Assembly (NCBI GenBank): GCA_030247885.1
Contig: JAPDRO010000002.1
Coordinates: 620,001-684,000 of the forward strand
DNA length: 64,000 nucleotides
Direction: 5' to 3'
DNA from: Taxawa tesnikishii (nom. ined.)
Lineage: Eukaryota; Ascomycota; Dothideomycetes; Dothideales
In this document: one piece after another, positions 48,167 through 60,634 of the stretch
Numbering within the stretch: the first letter of the stretch is position 1
How the letters are laid out: each line of letters opens with the position of its first letter
Program-made: the position numbers and the translations under genes
Notes under the pieces: generated by a model
The model's database searches: none
What the model saw: only the letters and a program-made list of their open reading frames with translations
Told to the model about the DNA's origin: nothing

Positions 48167-49866
48167 GCGAGTATGTAATGGGAAAAGAACAGGGGTGGGC
48201 AAGCCGGAAGGATTTCAGGATCAGCAGGGGCGCAAGGGCAAACAAACAGAGACAGACAACAGCAGCACTGCAGCGGCGGCCAGGGCACTTGGTTCAGCTC
48301 TCCACCATCTGGCGCACAGGTCAGCCAGCCATAGAGCATGCGTAGACTGTCACACAAGTCACACGGCGCGCGGCGCTAGGCTGTGTGCGTGCAGGACGCC
48401 CTACCTCTTCTGCTGCAGACCGCGCTTTACGCCTGCCGCAAGCGAGGAAGGATCCCGCGTGCCGGGGCATGTATGTGCTCATATATAGATAAATATATAT
48501 ATATATCAATATATATATCAATGTATAGATACATGTTATTTGTAGTACCCCAAGATAGCTAGCTCTGTAGAAGCTTTCGCGGGTATCTATGCACATCCCA
48601 AGAGATTCGCTGGGGCGCCCCCAACAGTGACGCAGCATATCAATGACCCAAGGGCACTGAAGTCTGGAGCGATAGAAGCCCTAATATCACTTGCTCCAGT
48701 CCTGCTGTTTTCAAGACAACGGCTGGAACTATTCAAGCACACGACTCGCTCCGCGCGATTGCCCTCAATATCGAAAACAGATGGCATTGCCGGTTCCGAG
48801 AGAAGACAAGCTTCAGATAGCAGGACGGGCAAAAGAAGGCTCATGGAAGTCCTCGGAGGACATGTCTTCGCAGATAGCCGTTATGACGGTGGAAGTTGCG
48901 GGAGAGCAGCGTGTTGACCAATTTCACTCCAGGCGACAACTTGACTGGGCGCATGATGAAGAGAGACGATTCTGGCCCACAAATGTTGAGTTGGGCTCGA
49001 GGATCATCTCAGGGTTGCAGTTCGCTATCAACGAGACAGGCCAAGAACCGTGCTTTGGGGTCTGCGATGGTGAACCGTCTCACTCTATTCCCTTTGGCTA
49101 ATGCAGGTACCGAAAACACAGAGGGCTCAGTGATTGTGAATAGACAATTCAGAAGCACTCGATTGCTCTTCCGTACTCACTCTTGTGTATAGGTTGGTCT
49201 GAAGGTAGTTTCGGGCTCGAACAGTCGGAACGCGACCTGTGATAATACCGTGACCAAGGGTTTACAGGCGCTTGCATTGACGCGCTAGATATTGTGCAAA
49301 GTCACGTAGACAGCTGTTAACGCGACAATTCCGCTTCGAGAGACGGAAGAGTGTCAAAGTGGATTGCTCAGTATTCGTACTGACTGGTATATAGTAACAC
49401 CGAACGACCCAACCCATTCGCGTCAACCCCGACGAAGCCATGAGGTTTTCCTCAACCAAAAGCGCCGGGCTCATAGAGATTTCCTCAACAAGCAGACCAG
49501 AAACAACCGCATAGTGATCGTGAATCATATCTGATGGTATCAGGGATGGTTATGCCAGAAAGAGTAAATGAAACGCTAACCGAGTGTACGCTAAAGCTGC
49601 GGCGCCAGCGCAGAAAACAAGCTCTGAGAATGAGATGGTGATGTACTGAGGGCTGTTGCCTTGTCGTGAATGATTATCGGCGGTGTATTGCATGTCGATT
49701 GGAAACGATGAAACAACAACAAGCGTTTTGTCCGCCCAGATGCGTAATACCGTCGATCAGCGCGCCCATTCGAAGCAACCAAGCTATTCGGTTGCTTCTT
49801 CGATTTTCCTTCTCTTTCCCTTGGGTGCTGGGTCTAGAGGCGTCTTTGCGTATGTTACAGTCCTTG
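48167..49866. other. Intergenic region with AT-rich tract
   Basis: A TA-rich tract (48481-48535, ATATATAGATAAATATATAT and related) is the only marked structure. An ORF at 48691-49101 has partly protein-like composition but no recognised motif. A minus-strand ORF at 49528-49262 has an internal LVEE repeat; its status is unclear. Confidence 0.45.
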
Positions 49867-50601
49867 TTACGACCTGACGGACACAGACTCTGCTGGACTT
49901 TCCCTTCCGCTCGGCTTCAGTATCATCGGGGAATACGTCGCGCTCCACGGCGCTGCACTCAGCGCTGACGCACTGTACGGAGAGTGCAGAGATCGCGCAC
50001 TCATCGGCGATCGGGCATTCACAGGAGAGAAGGGTGATTGAGGAATGTTGATGCGTCTGGGTGTTCTAGCGGACATTGGCAATACGAATGGAGATGGCGG
50101 AATGACGATCCTGGGAGACTGTGGTTTTGACTTCACGCCGAAAGAGCTGCAGAAAGATGACTTCTCTTGAGAGCTATGCAGAGAGGACGAGGACTTTTCC
50201 GTGGTGCCGCTGGACGTTGAGCTTGTGGAACCGGAAGAGGTCTTTCGGGACAAGGGTGGGTGGCATATGCTGGATTTTTCGTATGATGGTCGTTCGGAAG
50301 AAGCTGGCTCAGTTGGATCCTCCTGGTTCGTGTCGCCATAGCTGAATCTCGAGCTGTTGCCGGTCATGGGACTCATCAAACCTGGGGAGAGGTTCTTGAG
50401 GAAGTCGAGGTAGGCGACAGGCGGAGTAATGGGGGTCTTCATGCCTTCTTCTTGCTTGATGAAGCCTAGCGTACCGAGCATGGGACTCCGCAATTCGGAA
50501 GGATAAGAAGCCGAAAGAGGAGTCTGAAGAGAAGTCGTAGCGGGTTTGGTAGCAGCTGCTGCTGTTGCCGTCGAGGTTGCTGTCTCGGCCATGGTATTCA
50601 T
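49867..50601 (-). CDS. Conserved fungal Ser/Pro-rich hypothetical protein
   Basis: A single-exon protein of 244 aa from the ATG at 50601 (MNTMAETATSTATAAAATKP); the frame is open further upstream to 50754 but that part looks less conserved. Short conserved-looking blocks include SPMLGTLGFIKQEEGMKTPI, TPPVAYLDFLKNLSPGLMSP, PRIVIPPSPFVLPMSARTPR and NIPQSPFSPVNARSPMSARS, then LHSPYSASALSAAPWSATYS. Many SP and TP sites suggest proline-directed phosphorylation (inference). It is disordered, with no membrane or signal segment. Function not known. No frame break. Confidence 0.7.
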   Translation of the reverse strand: MNTMAETATSTATAAAATKPATTSLQTPLSASYPSELRSPMLGTLGFIKQEEGMKTPITPPVAYLDFLKNLSPGLMSPMTGNSSRFSYGDTNQEDPTEPASSERPSYEKSSICHPPLSRKTSSGSTSSTSSGTTEKSSSSLHSSQEKSSFCSSFGVKSKPQSPRIVIPPSPFVLPMSARTPRRINIPQSPFSPVNARSPMSARSLHSPYSASALSAAPWSATYSPMILKPSGRESPAESVSVRS

Positions 50602-52209
50602 GGGGCTCTCCCTATCCAAAGGAGAGACCTTTATCTTGAAACGAGTGACTGGCCGGAGAGACTGTGTCTTGCAAGCGAGGAAGAACGACTGCGGTATGCC
50701 AGCAACGCTTTGGTAGCCCGGGTTCCGGTGGGAAGGCACAAAGAGAGGAAGCAAGAGAAGGAGTGGATAAAGTACCAGACTTAAGACGCTTGCTTACCTC
50801 AGGCTGCAGACACCTGCGATTCGCTGTTATTGGACGCAGCCAGGCGTAGCACTCGGCGCGTAAAGCAGATGCAGAAACCTGAGGGTTGTTTTATTTAGGT
50901 ACCCGGTGGACAGACGCAGACGCCGGGACTAGACCCGGTCGGGTTAGTGCGGGGAGTTGGATAGGCTTGATTGGATGCGGCGCGCTAAGCGCCCAAGTGA
51001 TTCGTTGTCCAAGGGCGCTCTGACTCTGATTCGCTGCTGAACTTGTTGCGCGGTGAGTGGAATTGGTTGCAGTATGTGACTCTTGGAAGGTCTTTTGCAG
51101 TGGGCGGTCAAGGGTACCCAAGGAGCGCAGTGCAGCGTGGTGTTGGTATGCACGTTGATCGATCCGATCCGCCTTTCCTAGGGCTCGTTGGTGAACAGGC
51201 TGAGAGAGGCAACAGTAAAGTGTGTGTAGCTGCAGGCCCGTGTTGTGTGTAACGCACCGTGGCTAGGGAACCGGTGAGTTGACAAAAGCGCGTACGGCAG
51301 CCACAACGTGCTGCTCGATTCTAATCAAGCCATCAGATATGCACACTGCGTCCCTTTTGTCTGCAAGACTAGCGGTATACTCGGTCGGCGACATTCGTAC
51401 AATGTACCTGCGTAGGGAGTGTTTCCGTGTCTTTGCCGCTCGATCAGCTGCGTCGCTTCGGTTCTTGTCCGCCACTCTTTTTGCGCGCGTCAGTGCACAC
51501 CTCTTTCCGCTGCACAGCGTCTAGAGGCTGTTTTGCTCGATAGCCTCTTACTTATTCCTGTTTTGAGTGTAGCGCCCTAGTCTGCCAATCGCTCACTGTA
51601 TTGACGTTGCTCAGGGAGCATTCCGGGATAGACATCGTGAGCTGCCAGAAGTGGGCGGCAGGTTGCCGGCAGAACAGTGTCGTCTGGTGCCAAGAATGGA
51701 TTCAATAGCACGAGAAGTGCAACAATTACCACCAGTGACGGACTCCTACGTAGAGCAGAACGTATCGTCGGCAGAGTATCGTTGTACAGCCATCGTTGTC
51801 GTTATCGTTATCGTTCTCAGATTGTGATCCGCTGCTCAGCGGCAGCTTTGCTCTGACAGCGGTTCGCGCTCGCTACACTGACGGACTGTGTGCGTGATCA
51901 ACAATGATATACGTAGTAAGCCCATGGCTGACGGATCGGGGTGATAGTTTTTCCGACAGCGCATAGCGTGGAAGCTTAATTCTGAGCCTCGCTCGAGTCA
52001 TGTCGCAGACAAGAGCAGGCCACCATCTGCAGTCGTATGCTTGTGGCAAAGACTACGCCAACACTCAAAAACACACAGTGCTCTTTCAGGTCACAGAATT
52101 CATTTGCATCCACGCGAGCTCTGACTTTCTAGTTCCTCCCATCTCGAACCCCAAGCCATGGTTCATCGTCCAGCTTGAATTGAACGTCACATACGAACCG
52201 CACTCCGAG
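50602..52209. other. Divergent intergenic region
   Basis: About 1.6 kb between divergent starts. An open frame precedes the ECM29 ATG (from 52000) but is not conserved in appearance. A GTTATCGTTATCGTTCTC run lies at about 51800-51820. No gene recognised. Confidence 0.5.
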
Positions 52210-55200
52210 ATGGCATCCGCTAGCCAATCACTTGAGGCAAGAGAGCTATCTCTCGTTGGCAAGGTTGAGATGCGAATTGCGCTTGCTGATAGCGATGAGA
52301 GATTGGAGAACATCCTCAACACTTACCTGCCGCCACTGCTTCTGAAGCTTGCCTCGGAATGTGTCGCTGTTCGCAACAAAGTAATCTCGATTTGTCAACA
52401 TATCAATACCAGGGTCAAACCTCGGTATGACGTGCAATATTGGTCGGTGTTCCATGTGCTGTCGCTGACTCAGTAACAGGTCCATCAAGTTGCCGGTGGC
52501 CGCATTGGTCGAGCAATTCAAAGCGCACCCAAACACTCCATTGATACGCCACTTTGATCTGCTATACATACAACAAGGAGTTAGGCGGCTATCTCCGCCA
52601 GAATCTGAGGCTCTGTTTCCCTTGGTTGTGCAAGGCATTGCTGCGAGTAGCAGTAGTTCTCATGTTCACGGGGCCCAGCTCTTCAATCTGTTGCTTCAGG
52701 TTCTCGAATACTTTCGCCTGCCTACCCGCGCCACAAGGGAGGACCTGGATCTCCGTATATCTCTCAAACTGAGCGATGAGGATGCGGCCTATCTCAAAAC
52801 ATGGTTCGGAAACCTGCTGCTTTTTACTGTCGTCAAAACTCCGAAGGCCGGCTCGGAGACCACTGGAGTATCATGCCCAGGACTGACGCTGGACGAGTAC
52901 GCTTTCCTGACATTGCAGCACAAACAAGACACCTGGAACCCGTCTTCGCCGCTTGGCTTGAACCTTGCTGATACAAAGGTTCGGGCTGCTAAGCTGCTGT
53001 CGAGCGGGCTCTTCAACGATTCTGAGCGCTTTCTTCCGGCACTGTTTGCAGCGGCCGATACGGCCCCAGCCATCTCTGGCATCGGTGAGGACACACTCAA
53101 GAGGGTTGTTCCTAATGTCTCACTGGAAGACCCACAACTTGTGGCACACCTGTTCAGCCTTTATTTCGGTGACGATTCTCCGACTGGCAGGAAACGTGTC
53201 CGCCCGCCACTTCGTCTGCGAATACTGGGCTTGCTGACGAGATCCATCAAGAGCACGTCCTTCTCTAATGAGATCATCAGGTTGGTCAATGATGGCATCG
53301 TGGATTCGTCTGCCGAACCTACTGGCGAAACGTCAGTTCTCGGAAGAGAAGCCGCCAAACTAAGAGCGGCAATCTTTGCCTACGTGAACTTCGCGGCTCG
53401 GCATGGCAGCCGAGACAGCCTCTATTCTATCGCACCGCGAGTTCTTGGAAGGCTGAGGGATTTCATCGAAGGACAGGGATGGCCTCGATCCGGAAACAAT
53501 GAAGATTTAGTCTCCCGTGGTTACGCCTACGAAATTATAGGCCTTCTAGGCAAAGCTGGGCCAAGTAATCTGATCGCAGAGCCCAACTTGGACGTTCTCC
53601 ACTGGCTGTTCGAGTCCCTTGCTCTGGACACGTCGAGCAACTCGATTACTGTGAGCATAGAAGAATCCATGTCAAGTATCATTGGTGCTCTTGCGAAAGC
53701 ATTGGACCCAAATACAGGAGCCAATCTAGAAAATCTGTTAGTGGACCAGATGGAGAGATCCGATAAATCACAACAAGACACGAGTCAAAAACGCCGGAGC
53801 ACCCGTTACGTTGCCGTGAGGTTCGCCAACCGTTGTCTGCCATATACCTCTACCAAAGCCCGTTGGATAAATCTACTAGCCGTTGGAGCTGGTACTGGGG
53901 ATAGACCAGAGGTCAGCGAAGAAGGCAGACGAGGCCTGAGTCCTTACTACTATCGCATGCTAAATGGTGCAAACGATGCCCAGAATTCAGACAGCGAATT
54001 CAACTTTCCAAAGTTCGTGGATCTGATACAATACATGTTCTACCAAACAACAACCCCTGGCCACTTGGTGTTGGACAAAACGCCTATGGCAGAGGTCGTG
54101 TTGCGGCTACGCAAAACTCACCCTGGCACTTTTGTTGAGGCTTTGATGTTTTCTTGGAATATCTTCATTGGAGAAGCTCTACAGGACAGTCCGGTCCAGA
54201 TCAAGCTTGACAGTGACTGGGAGCGTAAGCTTGAAACCGCCGCAGAAAACGACGAGTCTGCCAGGAACGCAATCCGAAAGCATATCCGCTCCTCAGCTGC
54301 GGATCCTGGTGTCTCTACGCAGACGCAGCTTTTGATGCTGGCTTTTTCGTACACCTTCCTGACCTCTGAGCGTAACCTCAGCGCGCGCAGAGGCGACTCG
54401 GAGAAAGTCTTTGTGCAATTCTGCGGACTCAGCCCGGATAATTTGGTTGCAATTGTCGCTCCTCTTTACGGCGACCTCGAACCGGTGATATTTTCGAACA
54501 CGCACTCCGAACGCCAAAATGCTGCACATATGTTCGGGTTGCTGGCCTCACATCCGACAATCCAGAATGCCAACAACTCGGCAGTTGAAAGAACGGTAGA
54601 TTCTCTTCTAAAGACGGCGGACACCTGGCGCGAAGCCGTCGGCGCTGGAGCGAATCGGGTTCACGGCTCAATGTTGGCTTTAGCATTTTACTTTAGTCGG
54701 CTTGTTTTTCGCAACAAACTGACCTTGGTCTTAGGCGAGGGCTTTGAGGCTTATCTAAGGACAATCGTGGAGGCCCTGCAGTCATCCAGCGACTCCCTGG
54801 TCAAGGAAGCCTGCGTCTCCAGCTTTGGGGAGCTTTGCTTGTACCAGGTGTTAAAGCCGACACATTTTTCAGACAGAGAGAAGTACAAGATGGTGATCGA
54901 CAAAACAGCGGATCTCGCCAAATCCGGCAACGAGAAGGGTGCCCTTTCGCTTGGGCAAATGGCGATGATTCTGGATGAATCCAACGACGAGAACGAAGAT
55001 CGATCTTTGCTGACACATCTGGAAGAGAGACTTCACAAGCTGCACGAGATCCGTCAAGCAGAGTCCCATTTTTCCATAGGCGAAGCATTGACGTATGTTG
55101 CCTGTGGTTGGGATTCGAAAGCGTTGGCAACGAAGCTCGACCTCGACGGTTCATGCCCCCACGGACCTTCCCGGGAGAAAACGCTTGTTGGACTGCTTGC

Positions 55201-58183
55201 CAAGACACTGGGAGACTGTCAGAACACTAAGCCTGCCCTTAGGAAGGTAAGTTACAGATGTTGTGCGCTCGGAGGACAAGTACTGATCGTGAGTTCCTAG
55301 GCTTCGGTTATTTGGCTGCTATGTTTGGTGCAGTTCTGCGGGCATCTGCCACCTGTGCAGGAAAGACTATCGAACTGTCAAGCTGCCTTCAAGCGCTGCC
55401 TGACTGATCGTGACGAGTTAATCCAAGAGACTGCTTCTCGTGGCCTTGGATTAGTATACGAGAAAGGTTCGCGCCAGATAAAGGACGATCTTGTGCGAGA
55501 TCTTGTCGGGTCTTTCTCTTCGGAGAATAACGCGCAGTTGTCCGGCAATGTCAGCGAGGAAACTCAGCTTTTCGAACCCGGTGCTTTGCCAACAGGAGAA
55601 GGTTCCGTTACCACATACAAAGACATAATGAGCCTTGCTTCCGAGGTAGGTGATTCAAGCCTGGTTTATCGCTTCATGTCTCTCGCTTCGAGCAACGCCA
55701 TCTGGTCCAGCCGGGCGGCGTTCGGTCGATTCGGTCTTAGCGGTGTATTGTCGGATTCCAGTGTTGATGGATACCTGGCCGACAACCCCAAGTTGTATCC
55801 AAAGTTATATCGGTACCGCTTCGATCCGAACAGCAAAGTTCAGGTGTCCATGAACGAAATTTGGAACGCCTTGGTGAAAGATTCTGGCACGACCATCGAG
55901 AAGCACTTCGACGCCATAATGGAAGATCTGCTTCAAAGCATTCTAGGCAAGGAGTGGAGGGTTAGGCAAGCGTCTTGCGCTGCCATCGCGGATCTCGTTC
56001 AGAGCCGACCGTTGCAGAAGTACGAAGAATACCTGGAGCGGATCTGGGCTCAGTGTTTCAAAGTCCTCGACGACATCAAAGAGACTGTTCGGGTTGCCGC
56101 GGCCACTCTCGCTCGAACGCTGACCGGCATCCTTACGCGAACGCTGGAAGCAGATACCTCGGCCTCGAAGAATGCAACAGCTATGCTCAAGCATGTGTTG
56201 CCGTTCCTGCTCTCTACTTCAGGGCTCGAGTCAAGCGCTCAAGAGGTTCAGGCCTTCGCTTTGCAAACTTTGCTTGAAATTATTAAGAAGAGCAACGGCA
56301 AGACGCTTAGACCATTCATACCGGAACTCGTGGAGCGGCTGCTCGGCCTCTTGAGCTCACTAGAACCGCAGGCGGTCAACTACATTCATCTCAATGCAGA
56401 CAAATACGATTTGACTGAGCAAAAGATCGACGACATGCGTCTGTCCAGCGTAAGGAGCAGTCCACTCATGGAAGCTATTGAGAGATGTCTGGATCTGCTC
56501 GATGAAGCAACCATGAGCGAGCTTCGGCCCCGCCTCGAGACTGCGATGAAGAATGCGGTCGGGCTCCCATCGAAGGTTGGGTGTAGCCGCACACTCGTAT
56601 CACTTAGCACCAGGCACAATGTGCTTTTTCGACCGCACTCGGACCATTTCCTGAAGGTGATAGAGAAACACGTTCTGGACAGAAACGAGACAGTGTCTAG
56701 CTCTTATGCTGCAGCGGCAGGCTATGTAGCCCGTGGAGCAACCGACAAACAGATACTGCGGTTAGGAGCTTTCGCGAAGCGCTTGTATTTTGAAAGCGAA
56801 GGTGACAGAGAACAAGTCGTGCCACGGCGAAGGTACGCTTTCCCATCCCAATGTCTTCCTCACCTAGCCTTGTGGTGGACACACTGGTGCCCCGGAGAGT
56901 TTACCACTCAGGCAACTGCATCTCAGTTGCTCACAAGACCGACCCGAAATGGTCACCTGGCATGCATTAGTCTGCAGCGCCGATGGCTTGCTGACAAAAA
57001 AGACAACCAAATATAAGCGTGTGCTGACGTTGCCTGGGTGTAGTGTTGCAGCGGGAGACATAATCCACGCGATAGCGAAGCATGCAACTGACCGTTTCAA
57101 TTCGCTCGCAGCCGACTTGTTGCCATTCGTCTTCGTTGGGAAACATGACACAAACGAGCATGTAAAGGTACTGTTTCAGGAAACATGGGCGGACAACGTG
57201 GGCGGCCCGCGTGCCGTGGCGCTGTACCTGAAAGAGATCCTGATAATGGCTGAAGCGCACGTGGACTCGCCGCAATGGGCGCTTAAGCACACGGCTGCCC
57301 GCTCCATCGCGGACGCAACGGAATCCGTGGCGTCTATGAATAACGAAATGGATGTCGCAATTGCCCAGATCGTATGGCCCGCTCTGGAAAAGGCATTGGG
57401 CGGGAAAACATGGGACGGCAAGCAAGAGGTGCTACATGCCTTTTCCCGATTCGTCGAGACAAGCGGCAGATACTGGCAAGCGAACGTAACCGTGGCACAA
57501 GCAATGCAGAAGGTGAGAGAAACCGGTCCTCGTGGCTTCCACGTGGCAACATGTGGAGGGAGACGTGTGTACTGTTGCTTGTTTCGTCTTGTACTGATGC
57601 GGTTGTGGCTGCAGATTATGATCAGGGAAGCGAAGCGACAGAACCCCGCGTACCGTCCGCACGCGCTCCGCTGCCTGGGTCGTTTCGCCAGGGCCAGAAC
57701 CGACCTCGACCTGAGCAACGACGTGCGTGAGATAGTCAGCGCAGTCTTCAGCGACATGGTCAAAATCGATGGGGAGGATGCAATGGAGGTTGACGGAGAC
57801 GAGGGCGGCTCAAAAGCAAGAAGCTGTAAGTCGACGACGATACGGCAGCGTGAGTCGATGACGGCAATTGACTGATCGTACACAGGCGTGAAGAGACGCT
57901 CATCAGCGGCGTGGAGGCACTTTCGACCTCGGTCAACGCGCAGCTGTCGCACGGCTCGGGAACGAGTGGGAAATTGCTGCGTGTATTAGAGACGGTGGAC
58001 AGCGTGCAGACGTTGGTGCCGCAGTACGCTGGCGTGAGGCTTGCAGTTGGCCGAATGCTCGATGACCTATCGCGCATATTCCATGAGGAAAAGGTGAGCA
58101 GTGGAGACGTACCTTCTACAAGCGAGCGCGACTGCGTCCTCACGGCAATCGAAGAACGCAGAGGTTACTGGCTGCAGCGGTGA
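52210..58183 (+). CDS. ECM29: Proteasome adaptor/scaffold Ecm29
   Basis: Six exons: 52210-52424, 52480-55246, 55301-56832, 57044-57512, 57615-57825 and 57886-58183; about 1830 aa, the usual family size. A HEAT-repeat protein, it binds the 26S proteasome, joining core and regulatory particles and marking faulty assemblies. Recognisable blocks: SIKLPVAALVEQFKAHPNTP with LIRHFDLLYIQQG near the N-terminus; RGLGLVYEKGSRQIKDDLVR; EWRVRQASCAAIADLVQSRP; AAAAGYVARGATDKQILRLG; HAIAKHATDRFNSLAADLLP; VGKHDTNEHVKVLFQETWAD; QYAGVRLAVGRMLDDLSR. Intron 4 counting exons (56833-57043) is 211 bases, long for this genome; its splice restores RRSVAAGDIIHAI. At 57812-57815 a four-A run must be five for the frame to join exon 6 as KSKKLREETLISGVEALSTS; without it the next exon is misread. 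All other phases are consistent. Confidence 0.92.
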
Positions 58184-59419
58184 GGTGGGAGCGGTTCTGG
58201 AACGTCGCCGGCTGCAGGGTTAGCGAAGCCTCATCCGAGATCCCTGCAAGTCCCACGTGGTAGGAGGGGAGAACGAGAGGAGATCCGGCGGATTGGGCTC
58301 AGATTACCCGTGGCAGTTGAAGCGGTTGCTCCATTCAGCCAAGCAAACTCTAAACAGTCTGGCTAGCCGCTGACTAGGGGAAGTGGTGGGAGTTGTCCCT
58401 GAACTTTGTGCGTGCCTCGTGTCCTTTGCGTGTCTTCACGGGCTCTCCGAGACCTTTCCCGATGTGACGGTGACGGCGCCCCCACTGCAGATGAAGGATG
58501 GTAAAAGCTTTGTGCATGTGCGCATCCACGTAACGCATGCATGCAGCGGGCGAGTATTTGAGAGCAGTCGGGTGTTGCTGTTGCTGTTGCTGTTGCTGCT
58601 GTACCGGCAGCGTGTCGAGGCGGTTCCAGCGCGTGTCTTGTTAGTATGCTTCCCTTTGTGTGAGTGCATGGCGAGGTCCACGGAGAGATTCCGTCCATCT
58701 GACGTATCTAGCGCAGGGCACTGGCAGCAGTAACGATGACGCTTTGCGTCATCGACCATGGCTGCACGAATATGAGTTTGACTAAAGAAGATCGGATCGC
58801 ACCGTACACTGCAGAACAGAAGCTGCAGTCGCAGCCGCCTTCACACATCCGAATAGCGTTGCCGAGATATGGACGGCTATGCCTCAGTCGCTGCTGGCCG
58901 AGTTTGTACGCAATCATGATAGTTCGGGGCAGCCGAGGGTGACATGACCATTGACCGGTCCGAGATTGTACCGTGTAGTCTACGCGAGCACAACAACAAC
59001 AACATGGCCGTGGTATGTCACGTTTGCGCGGGCGGGCCTGCCCCTGCAGCGTGCTAGGGCGGCCGATTGTTCCACTCGAATTACACGGCAGACAAAGACT
59101 GGTGAGTTGCAACCTCGGCCGGGGAGGAAGGTGCTGCGTTGATCGCGTTATGTCGTGCATACTCGACCCTACTTTACTTGGTATCTACGCTCCCACTCCC
59201 ACTCCCAGTCCCACTCCCACGAGATCCTCGGCCCCGTTGCCAACTAACATTGTTCGAATCCGGTAGCAGTAGCAGTAGCGACAGTGGCAGTACGTACTAG
59301 TTCGCGGGAGGTTCCGTTGCTGTGGGTTTTTCTGCCCTGTCCTCTGTCCTTCTCTGTCCGCTTCTGCCCTATCCCTATCCGACGTCCGCGCACCCAACCT
59401 GTCGGGTCTTCCAACGTTT

Positions 59420-59452
59420 CACACACACACAAACACACACACACACACACCC
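59420..59452. repeat. CA microsatellite
   Basis: About 15 CA units with one interruption (AAACAC). Confidence 0.95.
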
Positions 59453-59625
59453 TTCGTACCTAGGCACATGTACCGGCGAGCTATTATTGCACATTACGGA
59501 CACATCGTACCCGCCCCAGCTCCAGCCCGCTGGCTCGATTGGCCCGCAAGCTACGTCGGCCTGGCATCGGCGCACAAGCACTGCGAAGAGAGTCGCTCAG
59601 GGTAAGGTGTGCGTGTACTCGCATT

Positions 59626-59757
59626 GTAGGTGGTAGGTGGTAGGCGGTAGGCGGCAAGTGGTAGGTGGTGAGTGGCGAGCGGCGAGCGGCAGGTGCCAGG
59701 TGCCAGGTGCCAGGCGGTAGGTGCCAGGCGGTAGGTGCCAGGCGGTACGGGCACCTG
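59626..59757. repeat. GC-rich minisatellite (GGTAGGTGCCAGGC-type)
   Basis: Diverged tandem units based on GGTAGGTGGTAGGCG and GGTGCCAGGCGGTA. The later copies (from about 59694) alternate GGTGCCA and GGCGGTA. The array is on the non-coding side between ECM29 and the last regulator. Confidence 0.85.
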
Positions 59758-60634
59758 TGCAAGCCCAAAGCCCCTCGGAGACGTCTGCGACGCTCGCGTG
59801 GTGCTCCGGGGCGTTAATGTGGTCAGCAAACGCTGTCGTTGCTCATCTGCAGGTTTGATGATTAGGATTCGCGCATAGGCAGCTAGCGAAGATCGTGGCC
59901 CTACACACGTCCAGGAAGGCGCTTCCCCGGTTCCTAACTCGCTGAATGCTTGCATTGCGCACCGCCCACCACCTCGCCGCGCCGCACCACTCGTTCAACG
60001 TTCGCCTGCCGCAAGCTCCCAGCCTTCGCCCGTCCAGCAGTGTCCGAGCGTGTGTGCATACCGAACACGGGCAGCGTTCGGCTAACTGCAATTTGGTCTC
60101 TGGGCTGAGCTAGAACCGACAACTAGGGCTTCTAGCGCGCTCGTGGAAGGTGCTTCTCTGGGACAACTTGGCCGGCCCCCCCCCAAAGGAATGCACCATG
60201 TCCTGACAATGACGTGCTTGGCTGTACCAATCAACTCTTCTTGTGCTAATGCGTTCTACCGACGCGCCATGGTGCCTGTCGCCTGCCACATGGCAGTTAA
60301 ACTTCTCCTAGACTCGGTGGCAGCCGTCTCCGCGAGCCCAGGGTCCCGGCGCCCATCACGCTCGACCAGGTCCCGTAGGCAAATTTCTCTCCGCTGACTC
60401 CAATTTCTTATATCTAGGTGTCGCTACTGGTTTCCTGCTCGACGTGCTCTCGATAGTTGGAAACCGTATCTGCTCTAGTTCGATCGCCCACCCGCGTTCG
60501 CAGGAAACAACACCTCGCTGTCAATCATTGCTGCTTTCACCTATCCCGCCTGACAGCGAGCGTTTGCCCGTCTTGGCCATTGTCTCTCTTCCCGCCGTCC
60601 TTATCCGCCTGGAAGTCCATGTGTCTTCACCCAG

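Larger units (their letters stand above)
58184..60634. other. Repeat-rich intergenic region
   Basis: No convincing gene. GTTGCTGTTGCTGTTGCTGC (about 58573-58600), CCCACTCCCACTCCCAGTCC-type repeats (about 59190-59220) and GTAGCAGTAGCAGTAGC (about 59263-59280) occur besides the tracts listed separately. All ORFs crossing it are low-complexity. Confidence 0.5.
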
